DNA of 64,000 nucleotides from Trachythela sp. YZ-2020. Its lineage: Eukaryota > Cnidaria > Anthozoa > Malacalcyonacea > Clavulariidae. Within the stretch, counting starts at the first letter, position 1; each line of letters opens with the position of its first letter. Below, piece after piece: positions 35,849 to 47,216 of the stretch. Both the position numbers and the translations under genes were made by a program. The DNA lies in the NCBI GenBank assembly GCA_016169945.1, contig JADLSH010000212.1, positions 2,264,001-2,328,000 on the forward strand, written 5' to 3'. The notes below the pieces were generated by a model. It worked only from the letters and a program-made list of their open reading frames with translations, was not told where the DNA came from and searched no databases.

Positions 35849-37288
35849 GGTAGCTCCCTACAGTTATAGTACAGTTTGAAATCCGATCTATATAGATCAG
35901 ACGTCGTGATCGCGTCCCACCGTGGAATATTCGTGACTCGGCAAAAATGTTTGAAGCAAGCCACGGGAAGTTTATATTTTCGGAAACTTTTAATTTATCT
36001 GCGAAGAAACCACAAATTTTTCATTATAATCGTAAACCTTTGAAATTTAAACAGTATGTATATTTTTAACCAGTTTCTAAGCATTCTTTTAATGTGTTTT
36101 TACCTATATACGTTCCGTATATTCTTTTATAATGTTCAAAATCTTCGACTGGTTGCATTGACTATTATTATTTAATACTATTAGATTCTGAAATTATATT
36201 TTATACTGTGTTCAAGGAAGTCTAGAACTGCCAAAGTAATATAATATAATATAATATAATATAATATAATATAATATAATATAATATAATATAATATAAT
36301 ATAATATAATATAATATAATATAATATAATATAATATAATATAATATAATATAATATAATATAATATAATATAATATGTTACTCCTATCTTTCAACTCAA
36401 TTCACAATTAGTGTTTGACCTGCTAAACTAGCACATAAAACTACAATACAAACAGTTTTATACGATTTTATACGAGTTGTCTTTATATGAAAATACATGT
36501 TGTTTGAATGTTTTGAAAAGTTTTCACATTAATATGTTGCTTCTTAAACTTCCTTTTTCACTTCAAACATGCATAGGTAAAGAATACCAAGAACAAGCCA
36601 AAAAGTAGGAATGAAAATACATAATTATATAAACAAAGTCAAAGAACCAAGCATAAACTGACACGTTTCGCTTCATTTTGTGTTCAAGATTATTGTGGTT
36701 TCATTTCCTCTGATTTCGTGTTGTTCACGTATTATATATTCTACGCATGCGCAAAGTGCGATCTTGTCGAGTCGATTTTTAATCACGTCAGCAACTTCAA
36801 ATGGGTTTTCAAGCTGTTTTTTTCGTGTTTCCTTCAGTGAAATTTTTTAAAACTTTGTAAAATTGTTAAACGAGACAAGAAGAAAAACATATCCAACTTT
36901 CAAAAAATTCTACACAGAGGCTTCTCTGCAATCGAAATTCCAAAATATCTCGAAACTAGCCTTATAAACTACCCTTCAAATTTTGATATGTTATTCTTTG
37001 GTGGACCATTAATCTTCCAAAAAAATTTCAGAAAAATTGACCGAAGGAGAAAAAAGATATTATCAATTCAATCTGAAATTAGACAATATAAATGCAAAAG
37101 ATAAGACAGCATGGTTGCCATAGCAACACTAACACTATTCCTGTTTGTCCATAAAGAGACAGCCCAATACCTCTTTACATTCCTGGAAATGCTCATTTTG
37201 CCCTGTCGTAAGTGTATCCAATATAAATTTGGTTGAAAGCGAAATTTACTGAAGTGCCCAAAGTTTTACAGAACTGTAGGGAGCCACC
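35849..37288. mobile_element. TTAA-flanked element, copy B (1.44 kb)
   Basis: Ends GGTAGCTCCCTACAGTT and its inverted partner AACTGTAGGGAGCCACC, with a perfect TTAA on both sides (35845-35848 and 37289-37292). It has no open frame of note. It contains the (taata)n microsatellite at 36237-36377 and an RFX X-box-like palindrome at 37114-37127. Same family as 16129-16811, with extra internal sequence. Confidence 0.8.
36237..36377. repeat. (TAATA)n microsatellite, ~28 copies
   Basis: Uninterrupted 5-bp tandem repeat inside the TTAA element copy B. Confidence 0.97.
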
Positions 37289-37484
37289 TTAAAGGCGAAA
37301 AATCGAGGATAGTTTCGTGTAACATATGCCAAGTCTGGGCTATTTTGGTTTCAATGTTTCCTTCCTTCCCTCGTTATAAGGAAGTCACAGGCGGGCGCGG
37401 GCAAATAGAGCCTGGGCCTCCAGTGGGCAAACTTTCGACCAATTACTATTGAATCTATATCCCATTTAAGATCTTCACATCATG

Positions 37485-39150
37485 TCTTCGCAATAAAACC
37501 TTTCAATTTCTTGCAGATAATAAATTCATAAACAAAATATCAAGAAAGGTTTCACTCCTACACTCTCAGGAACATTAGAACATACAGCTCAGATGGCACA
37601 TATAATCAGTGGCGTAGCCAGCCCGCCGATTTGGTCCCGCTATGCAAATTTCAAATCATAATCATTATTCATTTCTTTAGAAATTAATTGTTTTCACCGT
37701 CAATGAACACGAACAAATTTGCATAGCGGGACTAAATCGGCGGGCTGGCTACGCTACTGCATATAATTAATAAAGCACGTATTAGACAACGATCTCTCAT
37801 CATAACACTACTCGATCTGAAAAATGCATTCGGTGAAGTCCATCATAACCTCATTTATGAAGTCCTTGAATATCATCATATCCCCGATCACATAAATAAC
37901 CTAATACGCAGCCTTTACACGGATCTCCAAACTTCCATCATTACAGAAGAATTTAACACTCCTTTTATCACAGTTGGTCGTGGCGTCCTCCAAAGCGATT
38001 ATCTCAGCCCTCTTTTATTCAACATGTCTTTCAATACTTTCGTCCAACACATTAAATCAGAAAAATACCGTCAACTTGGATTTTGGAAATTGAGCGAGAA
38101 TGGCATTCCATTAAATGCATTCCATTGGTTTCAGTTTGCAGATGATGCGGCCGTTATTAGTGGTCAAGAAAGAGAAAGCCAGATGCTTCTTAACCGCTTT
38201 ACGATGTGGTGTCAGTGGGCCAATATGATCATACGTGTAGATAAATGTTCAACATTTGGTATTAAGAAAGAAGTAACAAAATCCATTCAATATTTTCCCA
38301 AAATATTTGTAAATAACTTCCTCGTGCCACGTGTTGAAATCGGTAAATCATTCCCCTACCTAGGTCGCTATTTTGACTTCAACATGTCTGACGAAGATCA
38401 CAAATCTGAAATATATGACTTATTTACTAACATCCTAAATGAAATTGACGAATTACCAATACATCCGAGAAACAAGATTCTTTTGTACAGTCGCTATGTA
38501 CTTTCTTGACACTTCACTGTTTGTGATATAGGTAAAACCTGGCTAAATGAAAAACTAGATAATATAGCATCGAAATGTATCCGAAAATGGTTGGAACTTC
38601 CTATTTCTGCAACTCTTAGTAATGTCCTACTTGCACATAACAAATTTGGTTTAAATATCATTCTTCCCTCAACTAAATTCATTCAATGTCAAACTGTCTC
38701 TCGAAATGCTTTAAAATCGTCGCCAAATGAAGACATAAAAAACCTATCGAAGGATACTAGCAATTACAAAACTGTTCAATATGACACATACAAAAATACT
38801 AAGGACGTACTAAGTACTATCAGAAACGAACACGAAGATAAGCTTCAGCACCACCTCATTTCACAAGGCTCATTCTTATCCAATATCATTAAATATTCGA
38901 CGCTCTCGTTCAACTCAATATGGTCTTCCGTACAAAGTAAACTTCCAAAGAATATATTCAACTTCACAATCCGGTACATAAATAACACGCTTCCGACTCG
39001 CAAAAACCTGTTGAAATGGGGAATATCATCTACATCTGAATGCTCGTTCTGTTTGGCACCCGAAACTTTACTTCACGTCGTCGCTGGATGCAAGACCTAC
39101 CTGAGGGACGTTTTACCTGGCGACATGATTCTGTTCTAAACTTTATTGCC
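37485..39150 (+). pseudogene. R2-like LINE reverse transcriptase and CCHC region
   Basis: The reading starts near 37485 (LADNKFINK), breaks frame, and continues through GTLEHTAQMAHI to a hAT-type MITE at 37607. After the MITE it resumes with LLDLKNAFGEVHHNLI (motif A, but N at the position before AFG), SPLLFN and FADDAAVI (catalytic DD) at 38150. The thumb and C-terminal region (38510-39110) ends with CSFCLAPETLLHVVAGC, the CCHC zinc motif, and then the start of the endonuclease region (GRFTWRHDSVLNFIA). Another LINE begins at about 39150 and cuts off the rest. Stops at 38509 and small shifts show it is dead. Likely R2/NeSL-type clade. Confidence 0.82.
37607..37759. mobile_element. hAT-type MITE, 153 bp, with 8-bp target duplication
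   Basis: The TIRs read CAGTGGCGTAGCCAGC and GCTGGCTACGCTACTG and extend inward to give arms of about 45 bp. Both ends are flanked by CATATAAT (37599-37606 and 37760-37767), the 8-bp duplication of hAT elements. CAGTGGCGTAGCC is a typical hAT terminus. Removing the MITE plus one duplication restores the reading frame of the surrounding R2-like LINE. Confidence 0.9.
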
Positions 39151-41728
39151 TCTTTAAATGCTAAACGTGATTTTTGTAAGGCACAGCGGAGAGCAACTTT
39201 TGATGAAGAAATTAAGGATCTAGAACATTTAGAAAAAGAACATGACATTGACAGAAGTGATTTCTTCAGGAAAATTTCCCGCATGACTAAGCAACCACAA
39301 ATCACAAATGATGCCTTACTTGTGAATGGTAAACGCATAGATGATGAACACGAATTACTTAGTATATGGCGAGAGCACTATTAAGACCTGTATACTCCAA
39401 AACACGATCCTGATTTCGATAAAAACTTCAAAATGCATGTCGAAGAAAGTCTTCATAATATCGAAGAAGAAAGTTATGGAAATGAACATCCATTAGATAT
39501 TCCATTCAAGGTGGAAGAGATCCAGAGTGTATGCGATAAATTGCCAAATGGTAAAGCGGGTGGTCTAGATGAACTTGTCTACGAACATTTTAAGTATGGA
39601 GGGTCGTTCACGCACCAAGCTTTGACAAGGATTTTCAATGCAGTTCGTCAAATAGAATATGTTGCAGAATCTTGGAATTTAGGTAATATCTTCTCAATCC
39701 TTAAAAAAGGTAAAAAGAATAAACTTGATAAGGGAAGTTATCGAGGTATAACGTTGTTGAATGTGATGGGAAAAAATCTTTGAACGTATTGTTTTAAACC
39801 GCTGGATTCCAAAGTTTAAGACTATGGGTATCCCTAACGACTTTCAGTTTGCCTATCAGAAAAACAAAAGCTGTGTATTCATTAATCATAACGTAGAAAA
39901 AGGAAGCAAAGTGTATTGCTGTTTTTTGGACTCTTCGAAAGCCTTTGACTCCGTATGGCTAGATGGCCTCTTCTATAAATTATACCATCTCGGCTTTAAT
40001 GGAAAATCCTGGAGAATTCTGAGGAACTGGTATGGTAAAATGCGTTGTTGTGTTTCTGTAAACAGTCTGCAATTTAACATGTTTCCTGTCAAGCAGGGTG
40101 TAAGACAAGGAGGAGTGCTATCGCCATGGTTATTCCTCTGCTTTAACAATGACATTCCTGAAATATTAAAACCAATTGACAGTGGGCTCAAGGTTGACAA
40201 TATCCACTCCAATTCGGTGTTGGTTGCGGATGACATCACCTTATTGTCACTCAGGGTAAAGGGACTGCAAGGCTTACTAAGTGCAATTGAATCCTACAGC
40301 AAGAAATGGAGATTTTATTTTAATTCCAGCAAAACTGTCGAACTGACCTTTGGAGAGAGAACTACAACAAATTCCGTTTGCAAACTGACCATGGAATGGT
40401 ATTTAAACGGTGTAAAAATCATAGAAAAAAGCTCGTGGGAGCATGTCGGAATTTCGTTGAGTGGCAATTTCTCCAGCACGGAACGAACAAAGGCTGCAGC
40501 AAATAAAGGAAAGGCCTACGTTGGCGCTTTAATGCAAGCTAAAGTACGACCTGCTGGACTAAATCCAACTATTGGGGCGAACGTTTGGAGATCATATGGC
40601 CTTCCAGCCATGTTACACGGAAGCGAAGTTTGGTGGAACCTAACACAAACTGAAGAGGAAATACTAAATCGTGCTAATGCTTTTGCTGCAAAACGAATCC
40701 AATGTCTCTGTATAACCACCAGCTCTCATGGAGCCCTTGGTGCTATTGGGATGTGGCAAACAACTGCATATATTGACAAACAAAAACTTTTATTTCTTGG
40801 TTCCCTTTGTCGCTCTCCGCCTGACACCTTGCAAAAACATCTATTTCTATATAGAGTATTCTCACATCTTCATCAGGAGAATTCTCGAAGTATTGGTTTC
40901 GCAGCGGATATCTATAAAATACTTGAAACATACAACCTAACGGACTATGTCACAAACTACCTAGCAACCGGTGAGTTTCCCAACAAAACCAAGTGGAAGA
41001 AAATGGTTAAAGAACAAATACATAAAAAACAGACGGAAGTATGGAAAGAAGCAATTAGTGCAAAACCGAACTTAAAACACTTGCAAAAAAGTCACACAAG
41101 TTTAAAGCCGCTTCAACACTGGAGTGTAACAAGGCGCAATCCAGGCGTGCGAGAGATAATAGGTAACCTGGTAAATTTATTATGTGGAAATGTTCCAGCA
41201 ATGGTGTTATCAGCTGTAATAGAAAACGATACTGAATATGTATCTCGGGTATGCAGTGAAAGTCTGCTTGATGTTGGAGAACAATTTGTAATGAACTGTT
41301 CAGCAACGAATCCAGAGCGTAACACAATGTGTGATAAATTAATGGATAGCCTTCCTATACAAAGCATATGCTACATCCATAACCTAGAAGAAGAAGATAT
41401 TTATACAACCCTATTAAGTGGAAACTGTCCCTCTTTTACAACAGAGGAACTTGATAGATTTCTGACAATAACAGCAGACGGAATATTTAACATATTCCTC
41501 AAAGTGCATGATCTCATTTCGATACAAGTTAACGAATAGTGCAGACTAATTTACTGCAAATACTGACACTTTCATAATTCATAATTCTTAACTTAGTTTT
41601 AAAATTTTAATATTGACTTTTAACTATTTTAATAAATTTTAGCTATTTATATAATTACTTATTCACAATTGTAAAAGTCTGCTTTTTGCAGATTCTCTTC
41701 AGAATTGGAGGTTACTATAATGAATAAA
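39151..41728 (+). pseudogene. APE-type LINE, copy 1 (5' truncated)
   Basis: Starts in the linker before the RT (AKRDFCKAQRRATFDEEI) inside the R2-like LINE. The RT reads GKAGGLDELVYEH, KGSYRGITLLNV, SSKAFDSVW (motif A), RQGGVLSPW and VADDITLL (motif C, V for the usual Y/F). A long C-terminal region ends at 41539 with a degenerate C..H/C segment. It has a stop at 39382, a shift in an A-run at 39780 and a small deletion after NKSCV compared with copy 2. The 3' UTR (41540-41728) runs into a (CTAT)n tail. The family's missing endonuclease is present in copy 2; clade uncertain (RTE/I-related?). Confidence 0.85.

Positions 41729-41795
<67 letters not shown>
41729..41795 (+). repeat. (CTAT)n tail of the LINE
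   Basis: Perfect tetranucleotide repeat directly after the LINE 3' UTR. Microsatellite tails of this kind are used by some LINE clades instead of poly(A). Confidence 0.9.
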
Positions 41796-41969
41796 GGCTC
41801 AGTGAATGAATGAATGAATTGACTTGATAATAACTGAATTGTTGGCGTATATATATAGTTTGTTGAAAAATAGTTTCCATGTTTAATTTTAATTGGGGAA
41901 ATTAGTTTCTTAAACGTTTAACGGGATAAAAAAGGCTTTAAATATTGAATGTAGAAATAAAATTTGAAA

Positions 41970-44900
41970 TAAAATAGAACTGGGAAACGACAGAATTATT
42001 GCCGCACAGGTACGGTTGTCGCCCACTGTATGCATGTTTATTATTTCTGTTTACCTACCATCGTCTAACACTTCAATCATGAAATATCGAGAGTGTCTCG
42101 AAGTTCTTGAAGACGTGGTTGATAACCTGTACGATAAAGGAATTATTGTTCTGGCAGGAGATTTTAATGGTCATATTGGAAAATATGGTGGGCCTCGAAG
42201 TTTTGACACAACAAATGCACAAGGTATAGCCTTCATAGATAAGTTAAAATTTTGGAACTTGAGATCTGTTAATTCACAAACCTTTAGCACAGGACCAGTG
42301 GAAACCTATTTTGCTCAACAAGGCGAGCAATTAAGTACAACTGACCATATATTAATGAAAGTAGATGAATTGCACCATGTTCGTTACTGCTATATGTAGA
42401 TGAAGACCACAGTGACAACTTATCTTTCCATCTTCCCATATTTTGCTGCCTAACATTTCCCGTCAAATGGATAAGGCCTCTTCCCAATGACCCGAAATGT
42501 CGTGTTTCGTGGAAAAAGATTAAGAACCCATTGGTTTTGGAAAAATATCAAGAACTTGTAAGTAGAAAACTTTCTTGTTTCAACTCCTACACGATGGCTA
42601 GTGAACAGGATATTGAATCTGTTTTATCTGAAATTATGCAGATCTTATCATCTTCTGACAAACAGATTCTGCCTTGCAAGAGAAATCGTCCCATTTTGCG
42701 ACCCTATTGGAACAACGATCTTAAAAATGCGCGAACAAAGTCAAGGAAATGTCGAAGGAAATGGATAGCGGAAGGGCGACCGAGAAACTCTGATAATGCA
42801 TCATTTCGAGAATATAAGGCAGCAAAATGTGAATTTCGAAAGCTATTACGGAGAAAATGCTTTGAGCACGAAAGAAATGAATGCTCCAACATGGATGAAC
42901 TGTTTGAAAAGGATCGTTCACGCTTTCAGAAAGAAATTTCAGGGAAACAGAAATCATATTCAGGGGTATGTAATGAATTAAAAATTAATGAAAAAATAAT
43001 TACTGATGAACAAGAAATTCTATCTGTGTGGAAAACTCACTATGAACAATTACATACACCTAAAGAATCCCCTTTATACGATGAGCAATTTAAAGTTTAC
43101 GTGGAACAACAGTTGAAAGAGTTCTTGGATCCTAGTGCTAACGTTACTGATGATGTCTTAGAAACACCGTTTACCACAGAAGAAGTGAGTGACGTATGTT
43201 TGAGGTTGCCAAACAACAAAGTTGGTGGAATTGATGGACTTGTATATGAACACATAAAGTATGCTGGGAAGCAGTTTTGTCATGTTCTGACTGATGTTTT
43301 CAATGCAATCAGAACACTGGAAGCTATTCCTGAATCTGTTGGAATTGGCGTCATTTATTCCCTATTTAAAGGGAAAAAGAAGAATAAATTAGACAAAGAC
43401 AATTATAGAGGTATTACCCTTCTTAATGTTATCGGCAAAATATTAGAACGACTTATTTTGGATCGGATGATGCCAACATTAATACAAAATGGAGTTCCGG
43501 ATAAAGCACAATTTGCATATCAAAAAGGAAAAAGCTGCGTTCAAGCTAGTTTTGTGTTGCAAGAAACGATTCACCATGCAGTTGAAAGGGAAAGCAAAGT
43601 TTACGCATGCTTCTTGGATATTTCGAAAGCTTTCGATTGTGTTTGGATGGATGGTCTCTTTTTCAAGCTGTTCAATCTTGGAATACGGGGCAAGTCATGG
43701 AGATTATTAAAAAAATGGTATTCAAATCTATCTTGTCGCGTGGCTCATAACGATTTGCTCTCGGAGCCATTTTTGATTCGCCAAGGTATTCGACAAGGTG
43801 GAGTTATATCGCCATGGTTGTTCTTATGCTTTAACAATGATTTAAATGCAGAGTTAAATACGATGAACAATGGAATTAATATCGACTCGCTAATTTCCGT
43901 GAAAAATGTTCTGATAGCTGATGACGTGGCGTTGTTATCCCTAAGTGTTAATGGTCTACAAACAATGATATCAACCATGGAAGCGTACAGCAAAAGATGG
44001 AGGTTTGACTATAATGTAACGAAAACGAATATTATAACATTTGGAGAACATATAAATACACCTAGACGTAATGTTCAACAAAGATGCTGGACACTTTATG
44101 GAAAACAGATTAAAGAGAAATTGTCCTGTGAACATGCCGGTATTCGTCTGAGTGGCAATTTCTCAGGCACAGAGCGGACACTGGAGATGGCACGGAAAGG
44201 TAAAGCAGTTCTGTCAAGTTTGATGAGCGCAGGAGTTCGTCCTGCCGGTTTAAATCCAATCTGCGGAATCAACGTATGGTCAACCGTTGGCTTTCCAACA
44301 ATGTTATACGGGAGCGAGTTGTGGAGTAATGTCACAAAAACTGAGCACGAGATACTTGAACGAGTGAATCGTTTTGCAGCAAAGCGAGCTCAAGGTCTTG
44401 CACCATCAACGCGATCAGAAGCAGCACTTGGAAGTTTGGGAATATGGCAATCGAGGGACATATTGATAACGTACAATTGATGTTTCTCCATAAATTACTA
44501 TCCTTGGAACCAACAAATGTGGAAAAAATTATATTTGTTGCTAGGTTATCGTCTTTCCTCAATAGAGTGACAAAAAAGCAAATGGGATTCATTCCAAACA
44601 TTGTTAGAGTTTTGAATAAATACGGACTTGGGGACTATCTTACCACCTACATACAAACAGGTCAAATCCCTACTAAATCCTCATTGAAATCAATAGTAAA
44701 AACAGAAATTCATCAGTTTCAAATCCAGTGTTGGAGGCAAGGCTTGTATATCAAACCTGAGCTTGAATATTTTCGGGATGTTCATACCGAACTGCAGCCC
44801 TTAGAATTGTGGAATGCAGCGAAGCGGAACCCAATGTACCTCAAACCTATAGCAACCCTGGTAAATCTTCTATGTGGAAATATTCCATCAAAACTTAATG

Positions 44901-45226
44901 ATGTTGTGGAAGATCATGGTGATCAGAATAACTGTAGGATATGTCACGGACAAGTATCAGGAACCCTTAATCATTTTATCATGGACTGTTACAGCGTATC
45001 GATTGAAAGAGAGTTATTGTGGGACAATTTGCAGGACAAATTGAGTTTAAATGTTTGTGCAAGTCTTTTTAACCAAGATGATAATGGCATGCTTGCTAGT
45101 TTTTTAAGTGGATCATTGCCATGTAGTGTCTCAAACTATGAAAGGGACCAATTTATCATAATTTGTTCCAATGGAATCGTGGCGATTTTCTTAAGAATAG
45201 AACAACTTTTAAACAGTATAACATAG
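41970..45226 (+). pseudogene. APE-type LINE, copy 2 (endonuclease and RT)
   Basis: Longer relative of copy 1 in the same orientation. The endonuclease C-terminal half (41970-42400) has VYLPSSN, AGDFNGHIGKYGG and TDHILM, typical of apurinic-type endonucleases. After a +1 shift near 42390 the frame runs to 44480 with KVGGIDGLVYEH, DNYRGITLLNV, LDISKAFDCVW (motif A), RQGIRQGGVISPW and LIADDVALL (motif C). Another shift near 44455 leads to the C-terminal 260 codons (44444-45226), which include CRICHGQ..HFIMDC, a zinc-knuckle-like group. The first part of the endonuclease is missing. Two frameshifts separate it from an active element, making it one of the better-preserved LINEs here. Confidence 0.87.
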
Positions 45227-45304
45227 TCGTAAATTAATTTATTTGTAAATAAGTTATATATAGTATATTCCACGTGATACGTGATACGTGATCCGAATCC
45301 CCCT

Positions 45305-45367
45305 CCCGTTTCCTCCCCCCCCCCCATTATTATCGTGTCCGCCGGTTAAACGAACTTCGAATTCCGT
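45305..45367 (-). repeat. dispersed repeat with aaccggcggacacgat core, inverted copy
   Basis: Inverted match to 15754-15806, next to a C-rich run (45312-45326). Confidence 0.5.
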
Positions 45368-45588
45368 CACATGCTTCTTGTTATAAACCGGTTCATTGCT
45401 GTAGAACTAAATTCATAACTGGGTGGCTCTCTAGACTAGCATGTTGCCCCCAAGCCTCCTCCCCCCCCTTTTACACTACTGTAATGTACAACGCAGAGTG
45501 AAATAGATAATGGAAGCACCACAGCCCAACGCGGTTGAGAAAAACAAGCTTTATTCTGCCCAACTAAATCGACTTATTTGTTTTAAAA

Positions 45589-45798
45589 ACAACATGGGTT
45601 TTCCGGTTCACATGCGACCGTTGAAACCCCAGAACCTGTTGAACTACCAACTGCTCCTTTACCTATTGAGGTAACAGCGCCTGTGCGTGCTGCTGCTAAA
45701 CCCATTTTTCTTAGACCACCACCAACAGAACAAGAACTCTCAAATTCAAACGCAACTTTTTCCACAAACGATACGCTCTTAGAAACAGACCTTATTAA
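45589..45798 (+). other. candidate Pro/Ala-rich coding fragment
   Basis: About 65 open plus-strand codons without an ATG read a P/A/T-rich peptide (TPEPVELPTAPLPIEV, then RAAAKPIFLRPPPTEQE) and are cut at 45799 by the TTAA element. The composition looks coding rather than random. It could be an exon fragment or a captured piece; no family recognised. The minus-strand frame over the same bases is less plausible. Confidence 0.3.
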
Positions 45799-46420
45799 GG
45801 TCGCTCCCTAGGTTTTTTGCACTGTAATACACTAGTATTCGAGACACTCCTGTTTCTTTGCATTGCATGATACGAAGACGAAACTCAAAGGAAACGTTGA
45901 TGTGTTGAAAGTCTGTTACCATGGCAACAGCGTACTTCGATTATAGTTTACTTTTTGTCTTCTTCGTGCATGTAAAAGTGCTTTTTAAAACTTTACATAC
46001 GCAATAACACAATTTTAATGGTCATATTTCTTTATTTTTAGAGAATTCTATCCGTATACGTTTCGTATGTAACTAGAAAAACGTCAAAAATCAATATTAA
46101 GAAATTTATTTTTGATAGAATTTTAAGAAAAATTGAAATTACGACTATTAAACCTATATTATTTAATGTGCAAAGTTTTAGAAAAATTCACCAAAGGAAA
46201 CGGGAGAAATTTAAGTTAATTTTAATATTTTTTAGCACTTACGTCTAAATATTCGAAAATATTGTTTCTCGATTGGGGTTACGCATGCATTTCGTGGAGA
46301 ACAATTAAAACACGCGTGTCTTTCAGAGCATTTTTTTTGTTTTAAAAAAATATATAGCATTTGATCTACTATGCCAACTAAGTGTAGATTATTACATGCA
46401 AGATTGAAGAAAATGTTGGA
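45799..46420. mobile_element. TTAA-type element, copy C (one end only)
   Basis: The left end GGTCGCTCCCTAGG follows TTAA (45795-45798). Internal words (tatacgtttcgtatgtaac, ccatggcaac) resemble copy B, and an X-box palindrome GTTACCATGGCAAC lies at 45915-45928. No matching right terminus was found, so the right boundary given is approximate. Confidence 0.5.
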
Positions 46421-47216
46421 TATTTACTGCTTATGACTTGTTACAGCTTTCTTACTCTCTTCTCCGCAGAGGCTTTTAAAGGAATATTAAAATTCATTGA
46501 ATATTCTTCGCAATTGCGGTGAGGGTCACTGAATAAATTTCGCAATTGCGCTAAAAGGTACGTGGTGTGAAGATAACCGCTGAAAATCGGTGCGCGGGCG
46601 AAGAAAAGGAGAGAGATAGCAACACTTGAAGCATCTGCGCTAGATCTTTCGATATCTGTGACAAATTTCCGATATCTGTGACAACAAACAATCAATCGTG
46701 TATTTCAATAATCCTATGGTTTTATGTTTTAATTTTTCATACAACCGTACTTCGGACCAAGATCTACTGAGCACCGTATATATTTTGATATTGCATTATT
46801 TTAATACGATGAAACAGTCTCTTGAAAAGTTTCCCTCCAGTCATGACCTCTATGGCCGGGAATGTCGATGATCTCGAAATGTGGAATTCGCTATTTGTTT
46901 GCTGCGAAATCAATGTAATATTGATAGTTTGTTAAACTGTGTATAACGCGGTGGTATAATTAAATTGCCGTTGTTTTAAGATATATATTGTAATGTTTTT
47001 AATGTTGCTTGCGAAGGCCATTTCCTCAATAGGACTCAGGGATGTATCTAGGCTTTAAAAACTAATTTAACAAAAACCGCAACATTATGATAGCCTAGCC
47101 GCGTTGTACATCGAAGCTGTGTTAAAAATATATTTTCTTCCAGAACATTCATTTTTTAAATGTACATACGCATTTGCTTTCACAGGAATTAAACAAGTTT
47201 CTTGAACACCCCAGCT
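46421..47216. other. no gene seen
   Basis: An 84-codon minus frame (46441-46695) is unrecognised. ccgatatctgtgacaa is duplicated at 46650-46690. Confidence 0.4.

Noticed and set aside
37485..39150. R2 element in ribosomal DNA
   Set aside because: The RT and CCHC type is R2-like, but no 28S rRNA sequence flanks it; the surroundings are other transposons.
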